Shown here piece after piece: positions 7,817 to 16,205 of a stretch of DNA of 42,720 nt. A model generated the notes under the pieces. It saw only the letters and a program-made list of their open reading frames with translations. It ran no database searches and was not told the DNA's origin. The position numbers were made by a program, and so were the translations under genes. The first letter of the stretch is position 1. Each line of letters starts with the position of its first letter. Source of the stretch: Elusimicrobia bacterium GWA2_61_42 (lineage in GTDB: Bacteria; Elusimicrobiota; Elusimicrobia; Elusimicrobiales; UBA9959); the NCBI GenBank assembly GCA_001799615.1, contig MGTU01000010.1:1-42720 (forward strand), given 5' to 3'.

Positions 7817-8931
7817 CGGGGTTTTACAAAGATGAGTTTGCCCAGCACGCGCGCGCCGCGGGCCCCGGTGGCCGACGGGCAATGGTTGGCGCGGCCCTCC
7901 AGCGCCAGCCAGGCCAGCAGGGCGAAGCAGGCCGGTTCTTTGGCCAGCGGGTGCAGGCCCAGCTCCGCGACGGAGCGGACGCGCACGCCGGCAGGCAGCA
8001 GCAGGGCGGCGAGGTTGTCCATCAATACGGGGTTAAGCGCGCCGCCGCCGCTGACCAGGAGTTCGCGCGTGCCGCGCGGGGCGCGGCTTTTAAAGGCCAG
8101 GGCGATGGAAGCGGCGGTAAAGAGGTTCAGCGTGGCCAGCAGGTCCGGAGCGCGTTTCCGATTAAGCTGCCCGGGGAAATGCTTTTTCAGAAAAGCCAGG
8201 GAGAATTGGTTGCGGTCGAGGGACTTGGGCGGGCGGCGGCTGAAAAAAGGCGCCTCAAGCAGGCTGTAGACCTTGGGCACGTCGGGCGCGCCGGCGGCGG
8301 CCCAGCGGCCGCCCTTGTCGTAAGCCAGCCTGCCGCCGGAGATCGCGGCTACGGCCGTATCCATCAGCGAATTGCCCGGGCCGGTGTCGAAGCCGAAAGT
8401 CCTGACGCCTTTACCGACGAATGCGATATTGCCCACGCCGCCGATATTCTGCAGGGCCGTCGGGCTTCCCGCCCCGAACAGGTACTCGTCCATGAAAGGG
8501 ATGAGCGGGGCGCCTTCCCCTCCGGCGGCCATGTCGGCCGGGCGGAAATCGCACACCACCGGGCGGCCGGTTTCCTCCGCTATGAAAGAAGCCTCGCCCA
8601 GCTGCAGGGTGTGGCCGCTGCGGCCGGGGGCGTGCCACACCGTCTGGCCGTGCGAACCTATGACGGCCAGGCTTTTATACGGCACTTTATGCGTGCGGCA
8701 GAAGCGCTTTACCAGGCCGGCCCAGAGACGGCCCAGTTCGAAATTAAGCTTTGAGAGTTCCGGCGCCTTCAGCCGCGGCGCGGCTATTATCCCGGCCTGC
8801 AGCGCGGCCGGGTATGGATAATTGGAGAATTTGAGGACTTTAAGGCCGCGCCCGGCCGCTTCGCAAAGGGCTATCGAAAGCCCGTCGGCGGAAGTGCCGC
8901 TCATGAGGCCCAGTATTTTAATTTTTGGCAT
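7813..8931 (-). CDS. anmK: Anhydro-N-acetylmuramic acid kinase
   Basis: 372 residues matching AnmK, which phosphorylates and opens 1,6-anhydro-MurNAc during peptidoglycan recycling. Visible motifs are the N-terminal GLMSGTSADGLSIAL phosphate-binding turn, GSHGQTVWH, NIGGVGN, FDTGPGNSLMD and the C-terminal ELLVSGGGALNPVLM. The length is as expected. It lies 1 nt after the nudix gene and overlaps the MFS gene by 4 nt. A plausible link with the MFS pump is sugar or muropeptide traffic, but this is only inference. Cytoplasmic. Confidence 0.95.
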   Translation of the reverse strand: MPKIKILGLMSGTSADGLSIALCEAAGRGLKVLKFSNYPYPAALQAGIIAAPRLKAPELSKLNFELGRLWAGLVKRFCRTHKVPYKSLAVIGSHGQTVWHAPGRSGHTLQLGEASFIAEETGRPVVCDFRPADMAAGGEGAPLIPFMDEYLFGAGSPTALQNIGGVGNIAFVGKGVRTFGFDTGPGNSLMDTAVAAISGGRLAYDKGGRWAAAGAPDVPKVYSLLEAPFFSRRPPKSLDRNQFSLAFLKKHFPGQLNRKRAPDLLATLNLFTAASIALAFKSRAPRGTRELLVSGGGALNPVLMDNLAALLLPAGVRVRSVAELGLHPLAKEPACFALLAWLALEGRANHCPSATGARGARVLGKLIFVKPR

Positions 8932-8932
8932 A

Positions 8933-9391
8933 TCAGTATTTTTCCACGCTGTAGCCGGCCAGCCGGCCGTTCTTATACCGGAACTTGCCGGAGAAATGCC
9001 CGCGGCGTTTGAGCAGCGGCAAAAAAACTCTGTCGCCTTCCCACAAATTCAGTTTCAGCAGGTCGCGGTCCTTTACCCAGGCCAGGTTGCCCTCTGCGGA
9101 GTCGAGCAGGCGGCCCGTAAATTCGGACGCCGTAAAGACGAAAACATACCAGTCCTCGCCTTTGGCGAAACCCGGAAAAGTCAGTACCCCTTTGAGCGAG
9201 GGTTTTTTTATCTTCAGGCCGGATTCCTCGCGGATCTCGCGGATCACGCAGTCCTCGGGCGACTCCCCCGGCTCGAACTTGCCGCCCAGGCCGTTCCACT
9301 TTCCCTCGTGCACGTCGTTGAGCTTCTTGACGCGGTGCAGCATCAGCGTGGCGCCTTTCTTCTTAACGTAACATAAAGTCGCGAGTTTCAT
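8933..9391 (-). CDS. Nudix hydrolase, MutT/MTH1-like
   Basis: 152 residues. A full Nudix box (GX5EX7REUXEEXGU) is present at about residues 37-59: GKFEPGE, then REIREESGL. The sequence around it (LMLHRVKKLNDVHEGKWNGLGGKFEPGES, then WVFVFTA-like strands and LNLWEGDRVFL) is close to the 8-oxo-dGTP diphosphatase / MTH1 style of Nudix enzymes. It could sanitise oxidised nucleotides, but substrates of this family are not predictable from sequence alone. GGAGA precedes the ATG at 9391. It sits 2 nt after cysK. Confidence 0.88.
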   Translation of the reverse strand: MKLATLCYVKKKGATLMLHRVKKLNDVHEGKWNGLGGKFEPGESPEDCVIREIREESGLKIKKPSLKGVLTFPGFAKGEDWYVFVFTASEFTGRLLDSAEGNLAWVKDRDLLKLNLWEGDRVFLPLLKRRGHFSGKFRYKNGRLAGYSVEKY

Positions 9392-9393
9392 AG

Positions 9394-10344
9394 TTAGATC
9401 TCCGACTTGCCCACGGGCGGCAGGTCGTCGAACAGCCAGGTGCTCAGGTAGCGTTCGCCGGTGTCCGGCAGGATCACCACTATGGTCTTGCCGGCGAACT
9501 CGGGCTTCAGCGCCGTTTCCACGGCCGCCTGCATGGCGGCGCCGGAAGAGATGCCGGCCATGATGCCTTCTTCGGTCATCAGGCGGCGGGCCATGGCGCC
9601 CGCCTGCAGGTCCTCCACTTTTATGACCAGGTCCAGCAGGGACTTATCCAGGATCTCCGGCACGAAATTAGCGCCTATGCCCTGGATGCGGTGCGGCCCG
9701 GCCTGGCCGCCCGAGAGCAGCGGAGAAGCGGCCGGCTCAACGGCTATGATCTTAACGCCGGGACGCTTTTTTTTAAGCGCGCGCGCCGCGCCGGTAATAG
9801 TGCCGCCGGTGCCTATGCCGGCCACCAGCACGTCTATCTTCCCGTCCGTGTCCTCGAGTAGTTCTTCGCCCGTAGTGCGCTCATGGATGGCGGCATTGGC
9901 GGGATTGGAGAACTGCCGCGGCATGAAAGCCCCCGGCGTACCGGCCAGCAGCTCTTCGGCCTTCGCCACCGCCCCGGCCATCCCGGCGGCGCCGGGCGTA
10001 AGAACCAGTCTGGCGCCGAAAGCGTGCAGGATCTTGCGGCGTTCCGCGCTCATGGTCTCGGGCATGGTCAAGGTCAGGCGGTAGCCTTTTATGGCGCAGA
10101 GCCAGGCCAGGCCTATGCCGGTATTACCGCTGGTAGGTTCCACCACCAGCGCTCCCGGCTTAAGCAGTCCGCGTTCCTCGGCGTCGGCCAGCATCCCGTA
10201 GGCCGCCCTGTCCTTGACGCTGGAGGACGGGTTGAAAAATTCGAGCTTGGCCAGCAGCAGGGCGGAACTGCCCGCGGCCAGGCGGTTGATCTTTACCAGC
10301 GGCGTGCGGCCGATCAGGCCGCTCATGTCGGCTGCGTAGTTCAT
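9394..10344 (-). CDS. cysK: Cysteine synthase (O-acetylserine sulfhydrylase)
   Basis: 316 residues of the PLP fold-type II family. The PLP lysine is Lys44 in [21 protein letters not shown] binds the substrate carboxylate, GTGGTITG the cofactor phosphate and SSGAA the pyridine nitrogen. The enzyme makes cysteine from O-acetylserine and sulfide. The ATG overlaps the cysE stop by 4 nt (ATGA), so serine acetyltransferase and cysteine synthase are made together. CysK versus CysM cannot be fully separated, but the motif set and the cysE neighbour favour CysK. Confidence 0.94.
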   Translation of the reverse strand: MNYAADMSGLIGRTPLVKINRLAAGSSALLLAKLEFFNPSSSVKDRAAYGMLADAEERGLLKPGALVVEPTSGNTGIGLAWLCAIKGYRLTLTMPETMSAERRKILHAFGARLVLTPGAAGMAGAVAKAEELLAGTPGAFMPRQFSNPANAAIHERTTGEELLEDTDGKIDVLVAGIGTGGTITGAARALKKKRPGVKIIAVEPAASPLLSGGQAGPHRIQGIGANFVPEILDKSLLDLVIKVEDLQAGAMARRLMTEEGIMAGISSGAAMQAAVETALKPEFAGKTIVVILPDTGERYLSTWLFDDLPPVGKSEI

Positions 10345-10961
10345 TTGGCGGCTATCTCCCTGCGCAGTTCGTCCAGTTCCTTTCTCACGCGGCGCATCTC
10401 TTCGCCGCAGTAGTCCGGCAGCTTGTTATGATCCAGCTGCGCGCTGCCGCCCGCGCCCCCGCGCGCGCTGTGCGCCGGCACGCCGAACACGGTGGTATCC
10501 GGCGGAATATCCTGCAGCACCACCGAGGCCGCGCCTATGCGGGAGCGGTCTCCCACGTTTATGGCGCCCAGGACTATGGCGCCGGCGCCGACCACCACCC
10601 CGTTGCCGAGCGTGGGATGGCGTTTCTTATGCTCCAGCGAAGTGCCGCCCAGCACCACGCCCTGGTAGATCAGCACGTCGTCGCCTATCACGGAGGTCTC
10701 GCCTATAACCACGCCCATGCCGTGGTCTATAAAAAGCCGCCGGCCTATTTCTGCCCCGGGATGGATCTCCACGCCGGTAAGGAAGCGCGCCAGGTGAGAG
10801 AGCAGGCGCGCCGGAAAATACAGCCCCGCCTTCCACAGCCAATGCGCCGGGCGGTACAGCCACACGGCATGCAGGCCAGGGTAGCAGAACAGGAGTTCCG
10901 CGAGGCTTCTCGCGGCCGGGTCTTTCTTGAAAGCGGTTCTTATGTCTTCGGCTATGCTCAT
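10341..10961 (-). CDS. cysE: Serine O-acetyltransferase
   Basis: 206 residues, the short EpsC/CysE type. A helical N-terminus is followed by the left-handed beta helix of hexapeptide repeats from [19 protein letters not shown] through [23 protein letters not shown] to VFGVPA. The His of IDHG and the HPTLGNG block are active-site features. It acetylates serine for cysK downstream. The tail ends in AAK rather than the terminal Ile that docks into CysK in the well-known complex, so regulation by complex formation may differ. GGAGG lies 5 nt before the ATG. First gene of a five-gene operon. Confidence 0.93.
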   Translation of the reverse strand: MSIAEDIRTAFKKDPAARSLAELLFCYPGLHAVWLYRPAHWLWKAGLYFPARLLSHLARFLTGVEIHPGAEIGRRLFIDHGMGVVIGETSVIGDDVLIYQGVVLGGTSLEHKKRHPTLGNGVVVGAGAIVLGAINVGDRSRIGAASVVLQDIPPDTTVFGVPAHSARGGAGGSAQLDHNKLPDYCGEEMRRVRKELDELRREIAAK

Positions 10962-11061
10962 TTTTCCTCCGGCCCCGGCCGGGGCTCCGGTTTTTTTGCT
11001 TTAAAGGGTCTGCCGCGGTTAAGGCCGTTTCTCCCCGTATTTTCTAACCCCGCACGAAAGT

Positions 11062-11071
11062 ATTATATAAT
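11062..11071. promoter_or_regulatory. Overlapping divergent -10 elements for argF and cysE
   Basis: TATAAT occurs on the plus strand at 11066-11071 and on the minus strand at 11067-11062, sharing two base pairs. The plus copy is about 34 nt before argF and would give a leader with its AAGGAG site. The minus copy would give cysE a ~90-nt leader. Neither has a good -35. Confidence 0.5.
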
Positions 11072-11104
11072 TTTTACATAGCACGACCCCTAAGGAGACT
11101 CACA

Positions 11105-12109
11105 ATGGCATTCAATCTGAAGAACAGGAATTTCCTCAAAGAACTCGACTTCACAAAAGAAGAACTGGTTTTCCTCCTGAAACTGGCCAAAGACCTCAAA
11201 GCGGCCAAATACGCGGGCACCGAACAGCCCCGGCTCGCCGGCAAGAACATAGCCCTGATCTTCGAGAAATCCTCCACCCGCACGCGCTGCGCCTTCGAAG
11301 TGGCCGCTCACGACCAGGGCGCCCATGTGACCTACCTGGAACCGACCGGCAGCCAGATGGGCCACAAGGAAACCGTCAAGGACACCGCCCGCGTGCTCGG
11401 CCGGATGTACGACGGCATCGAATACCGCGGCTTCGGCCAGGCGATAGTGGAAGAGCTGGCCAAGTTCGCCGGCGTGCCCGTGTGGAACGGCCTGACCAAC
11501 GAATGGCACCCGACCCAGATGATGGCCGACGTGCTGACCATGACCGAGCACTGCGACAAGCCGCTCGAGAAGATCTCTTACGCCTACGTGGGCGACGCCC
11601 GCTTCAATATGGGCCGCTCGCTGCTGGTGATCGGTTCCATCCTGGGCATGGACGTGCGCATCGGCGCCCCGAAAGGCCTGCAACCCGACGCCGAACTGGT
11701 GGCTACCTGCAAAGAGCTGGCCAAAACCTCCGGCGCCCGCATCACCATCACCGACAAAGCCGAAGTCGCCGTTAAGGGCGCGGATTTCGTCCATACCGAC
11801 GTCTGGGTGTCCATGGGCGAGGCCAAGGAAGTCTGGGCGGAGCGCATCAAGCTGCTCAAAGCCTACCAGGTCAACCCGGCGCTCATGAAGAAGACCGGCA
11901 ACAGGAACGTGAAGTTCATGCACTGCCTGCCGGCTTTCCACAACGCCGACACCAAGGTGGGCAAACAGGTCTCCGAGCAGTTCGGCCTGAAGAACGGCAT
12001 CGAAGTGACCGAAGAGGTCTTCGAATCCAAAGCCTGCATCGCCTTCGACCAGGCCGAGAACCGCATGCACACTATCAAAGCCGTAATGGTGGCGACCCTG
12101 GGGCATTGA
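11105..12109 (+). CDS. argF: Ornithine carbamoyltransferase
   Basis: 334 residues. The carbamoyl-phosphate motif SSTRTR, the HPTQ motif, and FMHCLPAFH with the catalytic cysteine are all present. The C-terminal [21 protein letters not shown] is almost the E. coli sequence. It converts ornithine and carbamoyl phosphate to citrulline in arginine synthesis. It could equally be the catabolic enzyme (arcB), as no other arg or arc gene is in the window. AAGGAG sits 9 nt before the ATG. It is a single-gene unit with a strong terminator after it. Confidence 0.95.
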   Translation: MAFNLKNRNFLKELDFTKEELVFLLKLAKDLKAAKYAGTEQPRLAGKNIALIFEKSSTRTRCAFEVAAHDQGAHVTYLEPTGSQMGHKETVKDTARVLGRMYDGIEYRGFGQAIVEELAKFAGVPVWNGLTNEWHPTQMMADVLTMTEHCDKPLEKISYAYVGDARFNMGRSLLVIGSILGMDVRIGAPKGLQPDAELVATCKELAKTSGARITITDKAEVAVKGADFVHTDVWVSMGEAKEVWAERIKLLKAYQVNPALMKKTGNRNVKFMHCLPAFHNADTKVGKQVSEQFGLKNGIEVTEEVFESKACIAFDQAENRMHTIKAVMVATLGH

Positions 12110-12131
12110 TACCGCCGCAAGGCATTAAATG

Positions 12132-12165
12132 AAAAGGGCCGGGACGTAGTCCCGGCCCTTTTTTT
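12132..12165. terminator. Bidirectional terminator after argF
   Basis: A 10-bp stem GGGCCGGGAC/GTCCCGGCCC with a 3-nt loop, A4 on the left and T7 on the right, between convergent argF and tldE. Confidence 0.93.
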
Positions 12166-12178
12166 GCGCCTGTAACAC

Positions 12179-13468
12179 CTAGAACTCGGTTTTGCTGACG
12201 AAGTTGAAGTCCCTGACGGTTATCGGTGGGATGGAGGTGTAGGTCATGTTTTTTTCCCTGCCTATCTCCGCGGTATTCTTAAGCAGGTCGAATACGCTCT
12301 GGTTGAAGCGGAAGTTATTGGCGCTGCCGGCCAGCTTGCCGTTCTTTATCCTGAAAAGGCCGTCCCGGGTCATGCCGGTAAAGACGCCGTCCATCAGGTC
12401 CACCAGCTGTACATACCAGAAACTATTCACGTACAGCCCGTTCTCCACGTTGGCTATAAGTTTGTCCAGGGGCTTGTCGGTGCCCTTGAAGATCACGCTG
12501 CCGGGCCCCCGGCCTGTCGCCCGGACGCCTTTCTTCGCGGCATAGAACCTGGAGTACCAGGCGCTCGCCAGTTTACCGTCCTTGATCATGTCGAAGTCGA
12601 TATACGGCATGGCGTCCGCCGGGGAGAAAGGGAACAGGCTGACCTTCTCGTGGTCGGGCCTGGAGTAAATATGGACCGACTCGTGCGCGATCTTCTCGCC
12701 CTGCCGTTTCGACAGCGCCGACCTGCCCTCGTCGATGGCTTTCGCGTCGATATTGTACCAGAGGAACTTCATCAGCAGTTCCTCCACGGCCGCGGGCGAA
12801 AGCACCACGGTGTATTTGCCGGGGTCGAGCGGGGCCGGGTCCTTTGAAAGCCGGGTCTTGGCGATGATATCCGCGACGAAAGTCTTTTCGTCGTAGTCGG
12901 AAAAGTCCCTGGTGATATGGAAGTCCTTGAAAGAGGAATTCCCCGTCATGGCCGTCAGCCAGAAGGACGAATAGCAGTTGCTGTGCGAGGCGCGCACCCC
13001 CTTGTTATTGCAGACCCGCACCGTGTAAGGGTTGGTGGACAGGATGCCGGCGGAGTTCAGCCCGGCTTTTTTTATCTCCGAGAACGCGGCCTGGAGAATG
13101 CCGTATTTCCTTTCGTCGGAAACCTCGCCGAAGGCGGGGCTGAAGTTCTTCGCGGCGCCCGCTTCTTCCCTGGTCACAGGGGGCATATATTCCGGGTCTT
13201 TCGGCAGCAGTTTCGCCGCCTCGTAAGCTTTTTTCACCGCGTGTTTTATCCCGTCCTCGGACAGGTCGTTGGTTTTGTAAACCCCGGTCCTGCCCTCGTA
13301 CCCCACTTCAGCCTTTACCTCTTCTTCAACCTTGTGCAGGTTCTCCCTGTTCACGGAATTATTGGAGAACCTTATGGAGTGGGCCTCGGCCCTGCTGCAG
13401 GAGAGGACGACGTGGTCCGTCACCGGCTCTTTCAGGACTTTTTCGATTATCAGGTCCGTCTTGTTCAT
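12179..13468 (-). CDS. tldE: TldE/PmbA-family metalloprotease subunit
   Basis: 429 residues of the TldD/PmbA family. It has the paired layout of the catalytically inactive partner: an N-terminal domain, then VVLSPAAVEELLMKFL and a C-terminal beta-rich half (GLYVNSFWYVQLVDLMDGVFTGMTRDGLFRIKNGKLAGSANNFRFNQS). It has no HExxxH motif, as expected for TldE. With TldD it forms the TldD/E protease that degrades unfolded or leader peptides. Its ATG shares 1 nt with the tldD stop (TAATG), so they are coupled. No recognisable RiPP locus is nearby, so a general peptidase role is the safer reading. Confidence 0.92.
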   Translation of the reverse strand: MNKTDLIIEKVLKEPVTDHVVLSCSRAEAHSIRFSNNSVNRENLHKVEEEVKAEVGYEGRTGVYKTNDLSEDGIKHAVKKAYEAAKLLPKDPEYMPPVTREEAGAAKNFSPAFGEVSDERKYGILQAAFSEIKKAGLNSAGILSTNPYTVRVCNNKGVRASHSNCYSSFWLTAMTGNSSFKDFHITRDFSDYDEKTFVADIIAKTRLSKDPAPLDPGKYTVVLSPAAVEELLMKFLWYNIDAKAIDEGRSALSKRQGEKIAHESVHIYSRPDHEKVSLFPFSPADAMPYIDFDMIKDGKLASAWYSRFYAAKKGVRATGRGPGSVIFKGTDKPLDKLIANVENGLYVNSFWYVQLVDLMDGVFTGMTRDGLFRIKNGKLAGSANNFRFNQSVFDLLKNTAEIGREKNMTYTSIPPITVRDFNFVSKTEF

Positions 13469-14904
13469 TATTTCGACCTCCGCACCATGATATTCCGGAA
13501 CCGCGCCGGGCTGGCCCCGTGGGTCATCTGGGCCAGCTGCATGGGGTCGCCCTTACCGCAGATTATGGTCCCCGACCGCTTAAAAAACCTTTCGTCGGCG
13601 ATGGCGTCGCAGGCGCGCCAGAACTCGTAGGAGGTGGCGTTATAGGTGACGTTCTTGAGCATGCCGGCGAGCTTGCCGTTCTTTATCTCCCAGAAAGCGT
13701 CCCCGCCGAACTGCATGTTAAGCCGCATCTGGTCTATGCTGAACGAACCCTGGCCCTCTATATAAATGCCGTTTTCGGTATCCGCGATCAGCTCCCCGAA
13801 AGAGAGGGGTTTCTTGCCGGGGGCGAGGTAAAGATTGGGGATCCTGGTTATAGGCACGTCGAAATAATTGGCGGCCTTGGTCGTGCCGTTGGCGCGGGCC
13901 AGGTTCATCTTGTGGGCGAGCTCCCGGTTCACCCCGTAGCCGCAAAGGACGCCGTCCTTCACTATATGCCATTTCTGGCATTCCACGCCCTCGTCGTCGT
14001 AGCCGCAGCTGGCCAGCCCCCCCTCCAGGGTGTTGTCGGCGATAAGGTTCACTATTTCGGAACCGTATTTGAACTTATGCAGCTTGTCCATGGTGGCGAA
14101 GCTCCTGCCCGCGCAGGACTCCTCGTAGCCCAGCACGCGGTCCAGCTCCGTGGGATGCCCCACCGACTCGTGCATGGTAAGGGAAAGGTGCTCCGGGTCC
14201 AGGATGAGCGTGGCCGGGCCGGTTTCGCAGGCCTTCGCGAAGCAGTGCTCGCGGGCCTGCGCGGCTATTCTCCCGGCTTCGGGCTGCAGGTCCAGCCCCC
14301 TGAAATATTCGTAGCCGGCGTTCATGGGCGAGGGCCGGTAATGCCTGGATTTAACCTCGCCGTTGGCCCTGGCTATGGCCATGATCTCCGGCATCACGGT
14401 GTAAATATTCGTTTCTATAAGTGAGCCTTCCGTATTGGCGTATTTCTTCTTTATGTTGCGCAGCACCAGGTAGCCCCGGGCCTTAATGACGTCCTTGCCC
14501 TTCAGGATGGTCTCCCCGGCCTGAATGAGGACGCCGACGGCGTCTCCGATATCTACGCCGAGCGGGTCTTCCTTTATCTTTGTGACGAATTTGGCGACAT
14601 GTTTGGGCTCGGAAGCCAGCTCGACTTTACCCGAAGCGGACTTGTCGGCGTGCTTGGCAAGCGCGAGGGCCTTGTCGGCGGCTTTCCTGAGGGAATCCAG
14701 GTCTTTGGCGCTGGTAGAAGCGTAGCCCCAGCCGTTTTCGTACAGCACTTTTATCCCCGTGCCCAGGACGTGCTGCTCGTCTATATGTTCTACGCGGGTG
14801 TCTTCGGTTAAAATTTCGCGCTCATGGAAGAGATTCTCGCGCGCGTCCGCGAAGCGTACCTTTTTGCCTTTCAGGTAATTTGTTATTTCGCTGAGGTCGT
14901 TCAT
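13468..14904 (-). CDS. tldD: TldD metalloprotease subunit
   Basis: 478 residues. The zinc motif HESVGH lies in LTMHESVGHPTELDR. It is followed by LGYEESCAGRSF, GLASCGYDDEGVECQKW and the C-terminal beta half ending near MTHGASPARFRNIMV. This is the catalytic partner of tldE. The ATG at 14904 (MNDLSEI) is preferred because GAGG lies 8 nt upstream. The frame extends 16 codons further to 14952, but that N-terminus is basic and unlike the family. The upstream terminator suggests tldD-tldE has its own promoter, which I could not place. Confidence 0.93.
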   Translation of the reverse strand: MNDLSEITNYLKGKKVRFADARENLFHEREILTEDTRVEHIDEQHVLGTGIKVLYENGWGYASTSAKDLDSLRKAADKALALAKHADKSASGKVELASEPKHVAKFVTKIKEDPLGVDIGDAVGVLIQAGETILKGKDVIKARGYLVLRNIKKKYANTEGSLIETNIYTVMPEIMAIARANGEVKSRHYRPSPMNAGYEYFRGLDLQPEAGRIAAQAREHCFAKACETGPATLILDPEHLSLTMHESVGHPTELDRVLGYEESCAGRSFATMDKLHKFKYGSEIVNLIADNTLEGGLASCGYDDEGVECQKWHIVKDGVLCGYGVNRELAHKMNLARANGTTKAANYFDVPITRIPNLYLAPGKKPLSFGELIADTENGIYIEGQGSFSIDQMRLNMQFGGDAFWEIKNGKLAGMLKNVTYNATSYEFWRACDAIADERFFKRSGTIICGKGDPMQLAQMTHGASPARFRNIMVRRSK

Positions 14905-14954
14905 AGGTTCCTCTATCTCCGGTCTGATAGGTGCGGCGCGGCGCCGGGGCAAAG

Positions 14955-14983
14955 AAAAAGACCGGTAATTCCCCGGTCTTTTT
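14955..14983 (-). terminator. Terminator of the secreted protein gene at 14999-15907
   Basis: AAAAAGACCGG pairs with CCGGTCTTTTT (11 bp, 7-nt loop). On the minus strand the T-run follows the stem, 16 nt after the stop of the upstream gene. Confidence 0.85.
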
Positions 14984-14998
14984 CCCCAGCTGCTGCGG

Positions 14999-15907
14999 TC
15001 ACAGCCTGTAAATATCCAGCTTGCCGCCTTCCAGTTTGAAGCCGTAGCCCTTCTCGAAGGACGGGAAGGTGGTGCCGGCCGGCTTTATCTCGGCGGCGTT
15101 CAGGATGAAGTACGAGGACGCGTCCACCACGGGGAAGGGGATCATCAGCACCAGCATCTTGGAGGTGAACTTGGCGCCCTGGGGGCCCTGCACGATCTCG
15201 TTGCCGTAGGCCAGCTTATAGGCTTTGGAGAGTTTCACGTCCACGCCCTTGGCGGCCACGCCGTCGCCCACCTGCTTAAGCGTGGAGCTCAGCGCCAGGC
15301 CTTTCGGGCCCTTTACTTCCAGCTTGCTGTTCTCGGGGGTAGAGGCGTTGGCCTGCACCTTTACCACGTATTTCTCGCCGTCGATGACGAAAGTCTTGGA
15401 GCCGCTGTAAATGAAGCCCCAGTTCAGGATATCCATGGCGCGGGCGAAGAAAGTCTCGCCCTTGCTGGTGGTCAGCACCAGGAAGAATTTTTCTTTGTCG
15501 GCGCAGGAGTTGCCGCCGTCCGGGCAGTTGGAGGCCTTGGTGCCGCTTACATGTACCTTGGTGCCGGCGCCGGTAGTAAAGGTCACCGCCGGTTTAAGGT
15601 AGGCGTTCCTTATAGACTCCAGGTCCACGGAAGCCACGGTATCCGCCACCCCTTTAACACCCTTCTGCATGGAGAACTCGGGCAGTTCCATCGCCCTGGG
15701 GGTCTCGGCATAGCCGAAATACCTGAAGAGGTCTATGTCGGGCGCCTGCTCGCGCGCTTCGGCGGGAGCCGCCTGGGCGGGAGCCTCGGGAACCTCCACG
15801 GCCTGGGCCGAGCCAAGGTCGTCCAGCGCGCCGCCTGCAGCTGAGGCAGCAGAGCCGAAGTTAAAGATCAGCAGCCCGGCCGCCACCGCTTTTAAAATAT
15901 TGGTCAT
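14999..15907 (-). CDS. Secreted protein of unknown function
   Basis: 302 residues with a Sec signal peptide (AAGLLIFNFGSAASAA). A low-complexity Ala/Pro/Glu-rich linker (VEVPEAPAQAAPAEAREQAP) comes next. The remaining ~240 residues look like a beta-rich globular domain. Two cysteines close together (SNCPDGGNSC) may form a disulfide, consistent with a periplasmic location. No family is recognised. AGGAG lies 7 nt before the ATG. A possible promoter is TTGCGC (15985-15980), 17 nt, TATAAA (15962-15957), on the minus strand. It has its own terminator and stands alone between tldD and the WD40 gene. Confidence 0.75.
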   Translation of the reverse strand: MTNILKAVAAGLLIFNFGSAASAAGGALDDLGSAQAVEVPEAPAQAAPAEAREQAPDIDLFRYFGYAETPRAMELPEFSMQKGVKGVADTVASVDLESIRNAYLKPAVTFTTGAGTKVHVSGTKASNCPDGGNSCADKEKFFLVLTTSKGETFFARAMDILNWGFIYSGSKTFVIDGEKYVVKVQANASTPENSKLEVKGPKGLALSSTLKQVGDGVAAKGVDVKLSKAYKLAYGNEIVQGPQGAKFTSKMLVLMIPFPVVDASSYFILNAAEIKPAGTTFPSFEKGYGFKLEGGKLDIYRL

Positions 15908-16037
15908 GATAGTTCTCCTGCCCCTGAAATACCGCGGGCCTCAAGGCCTCACTAGTTTTATACCAGAGGAAACCCCAAAGCGCAAGCCCCGCCGGCCTTG
16001 ACCTGTAAAGGCAAAGGGCCCAGGCTTTTTTAGGCCC

Positions 16038-16148
16038 TTAGGGCAAAGGGAAGAAGGCGGGATCCAACTCGGCAAAGCCGCTCAAGGTCCAGGCTATCCC
16101 GTCCTTTATGGAGGCGGCTATGCTTTTCCTTACGCGTTGTCTTTGCAT
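16038..16148 (-). CDS. Possible 36-residue ORF or gene remnant
   Basis: An ATG-to-TAA frame of 36 codons encodes MQRQRVRKSIAASIKDGIAW followed by TLSGFAELDPAFFPLP. The composition is protein-like (basic start, amphipathic middle, proline end). A weak inverted repeat AAGGGCC/GGCCCTT follows the stop at about 16017-16040. No Shine-Dalgarno is visible, and the start overlaps the promoter region of the WD40 gene. It could be a small protein, the tail of a decayed gene, or chance. It is the only content noticed in the ~300-nt gap 15908-16205 besides promoters. Confidence 0.25.
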   Translation of the reverse strand: MQRQRVRKSIAASIKDGIAWTLSGFAELDPAFFPLP

Positions 16149-16169
16149 GTTGTGCGTAAATTATATAAA
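16143..16169 (+). promoter_or_regulatory. Possible promoter of the WD40 gene
   Basis: TTGCAT at 16143-16148 and TATAAA at 16164-16169 (15-nt spacer; an alternative TAAATT gives 17). It lies about 36 nt before the ATG in an AT-rich patch. Confidence 0.4.
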
Positions 16170-16205
16170 TTATGCTCTGTTCACACGGCAGGCTGAGGGG
16201 GCTCT

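Noticed and set aside
7817..7882. N-terminal extension of the MFS transporter
   Set aside because: It would overlap anmK extensively and adds a basic segment with no family counterpart; the ATGA overlap start is better.
10972..10997. Plus-strand terminator before argF
   Set aside because: A GC palindrome followed by T7 looks terminator-like, but no plus-strand gene precedes it; noted only as a feature of the cysE leader.
11090..12106. 338-codon minus-strand frame opposite argF
   Set aside because: Antisense shadow of a clear ornithine carbamoyltransferase; no family motif, no ribosome-binding site.
12179..16148. RiPP biosynthetic locus around tldD/tldE
   Set aside because: No precursor with a clear leader/core, no cyclodehydratase, lanthionine or radical-SAM enzyme nearby; TldD/E alone is widespread.
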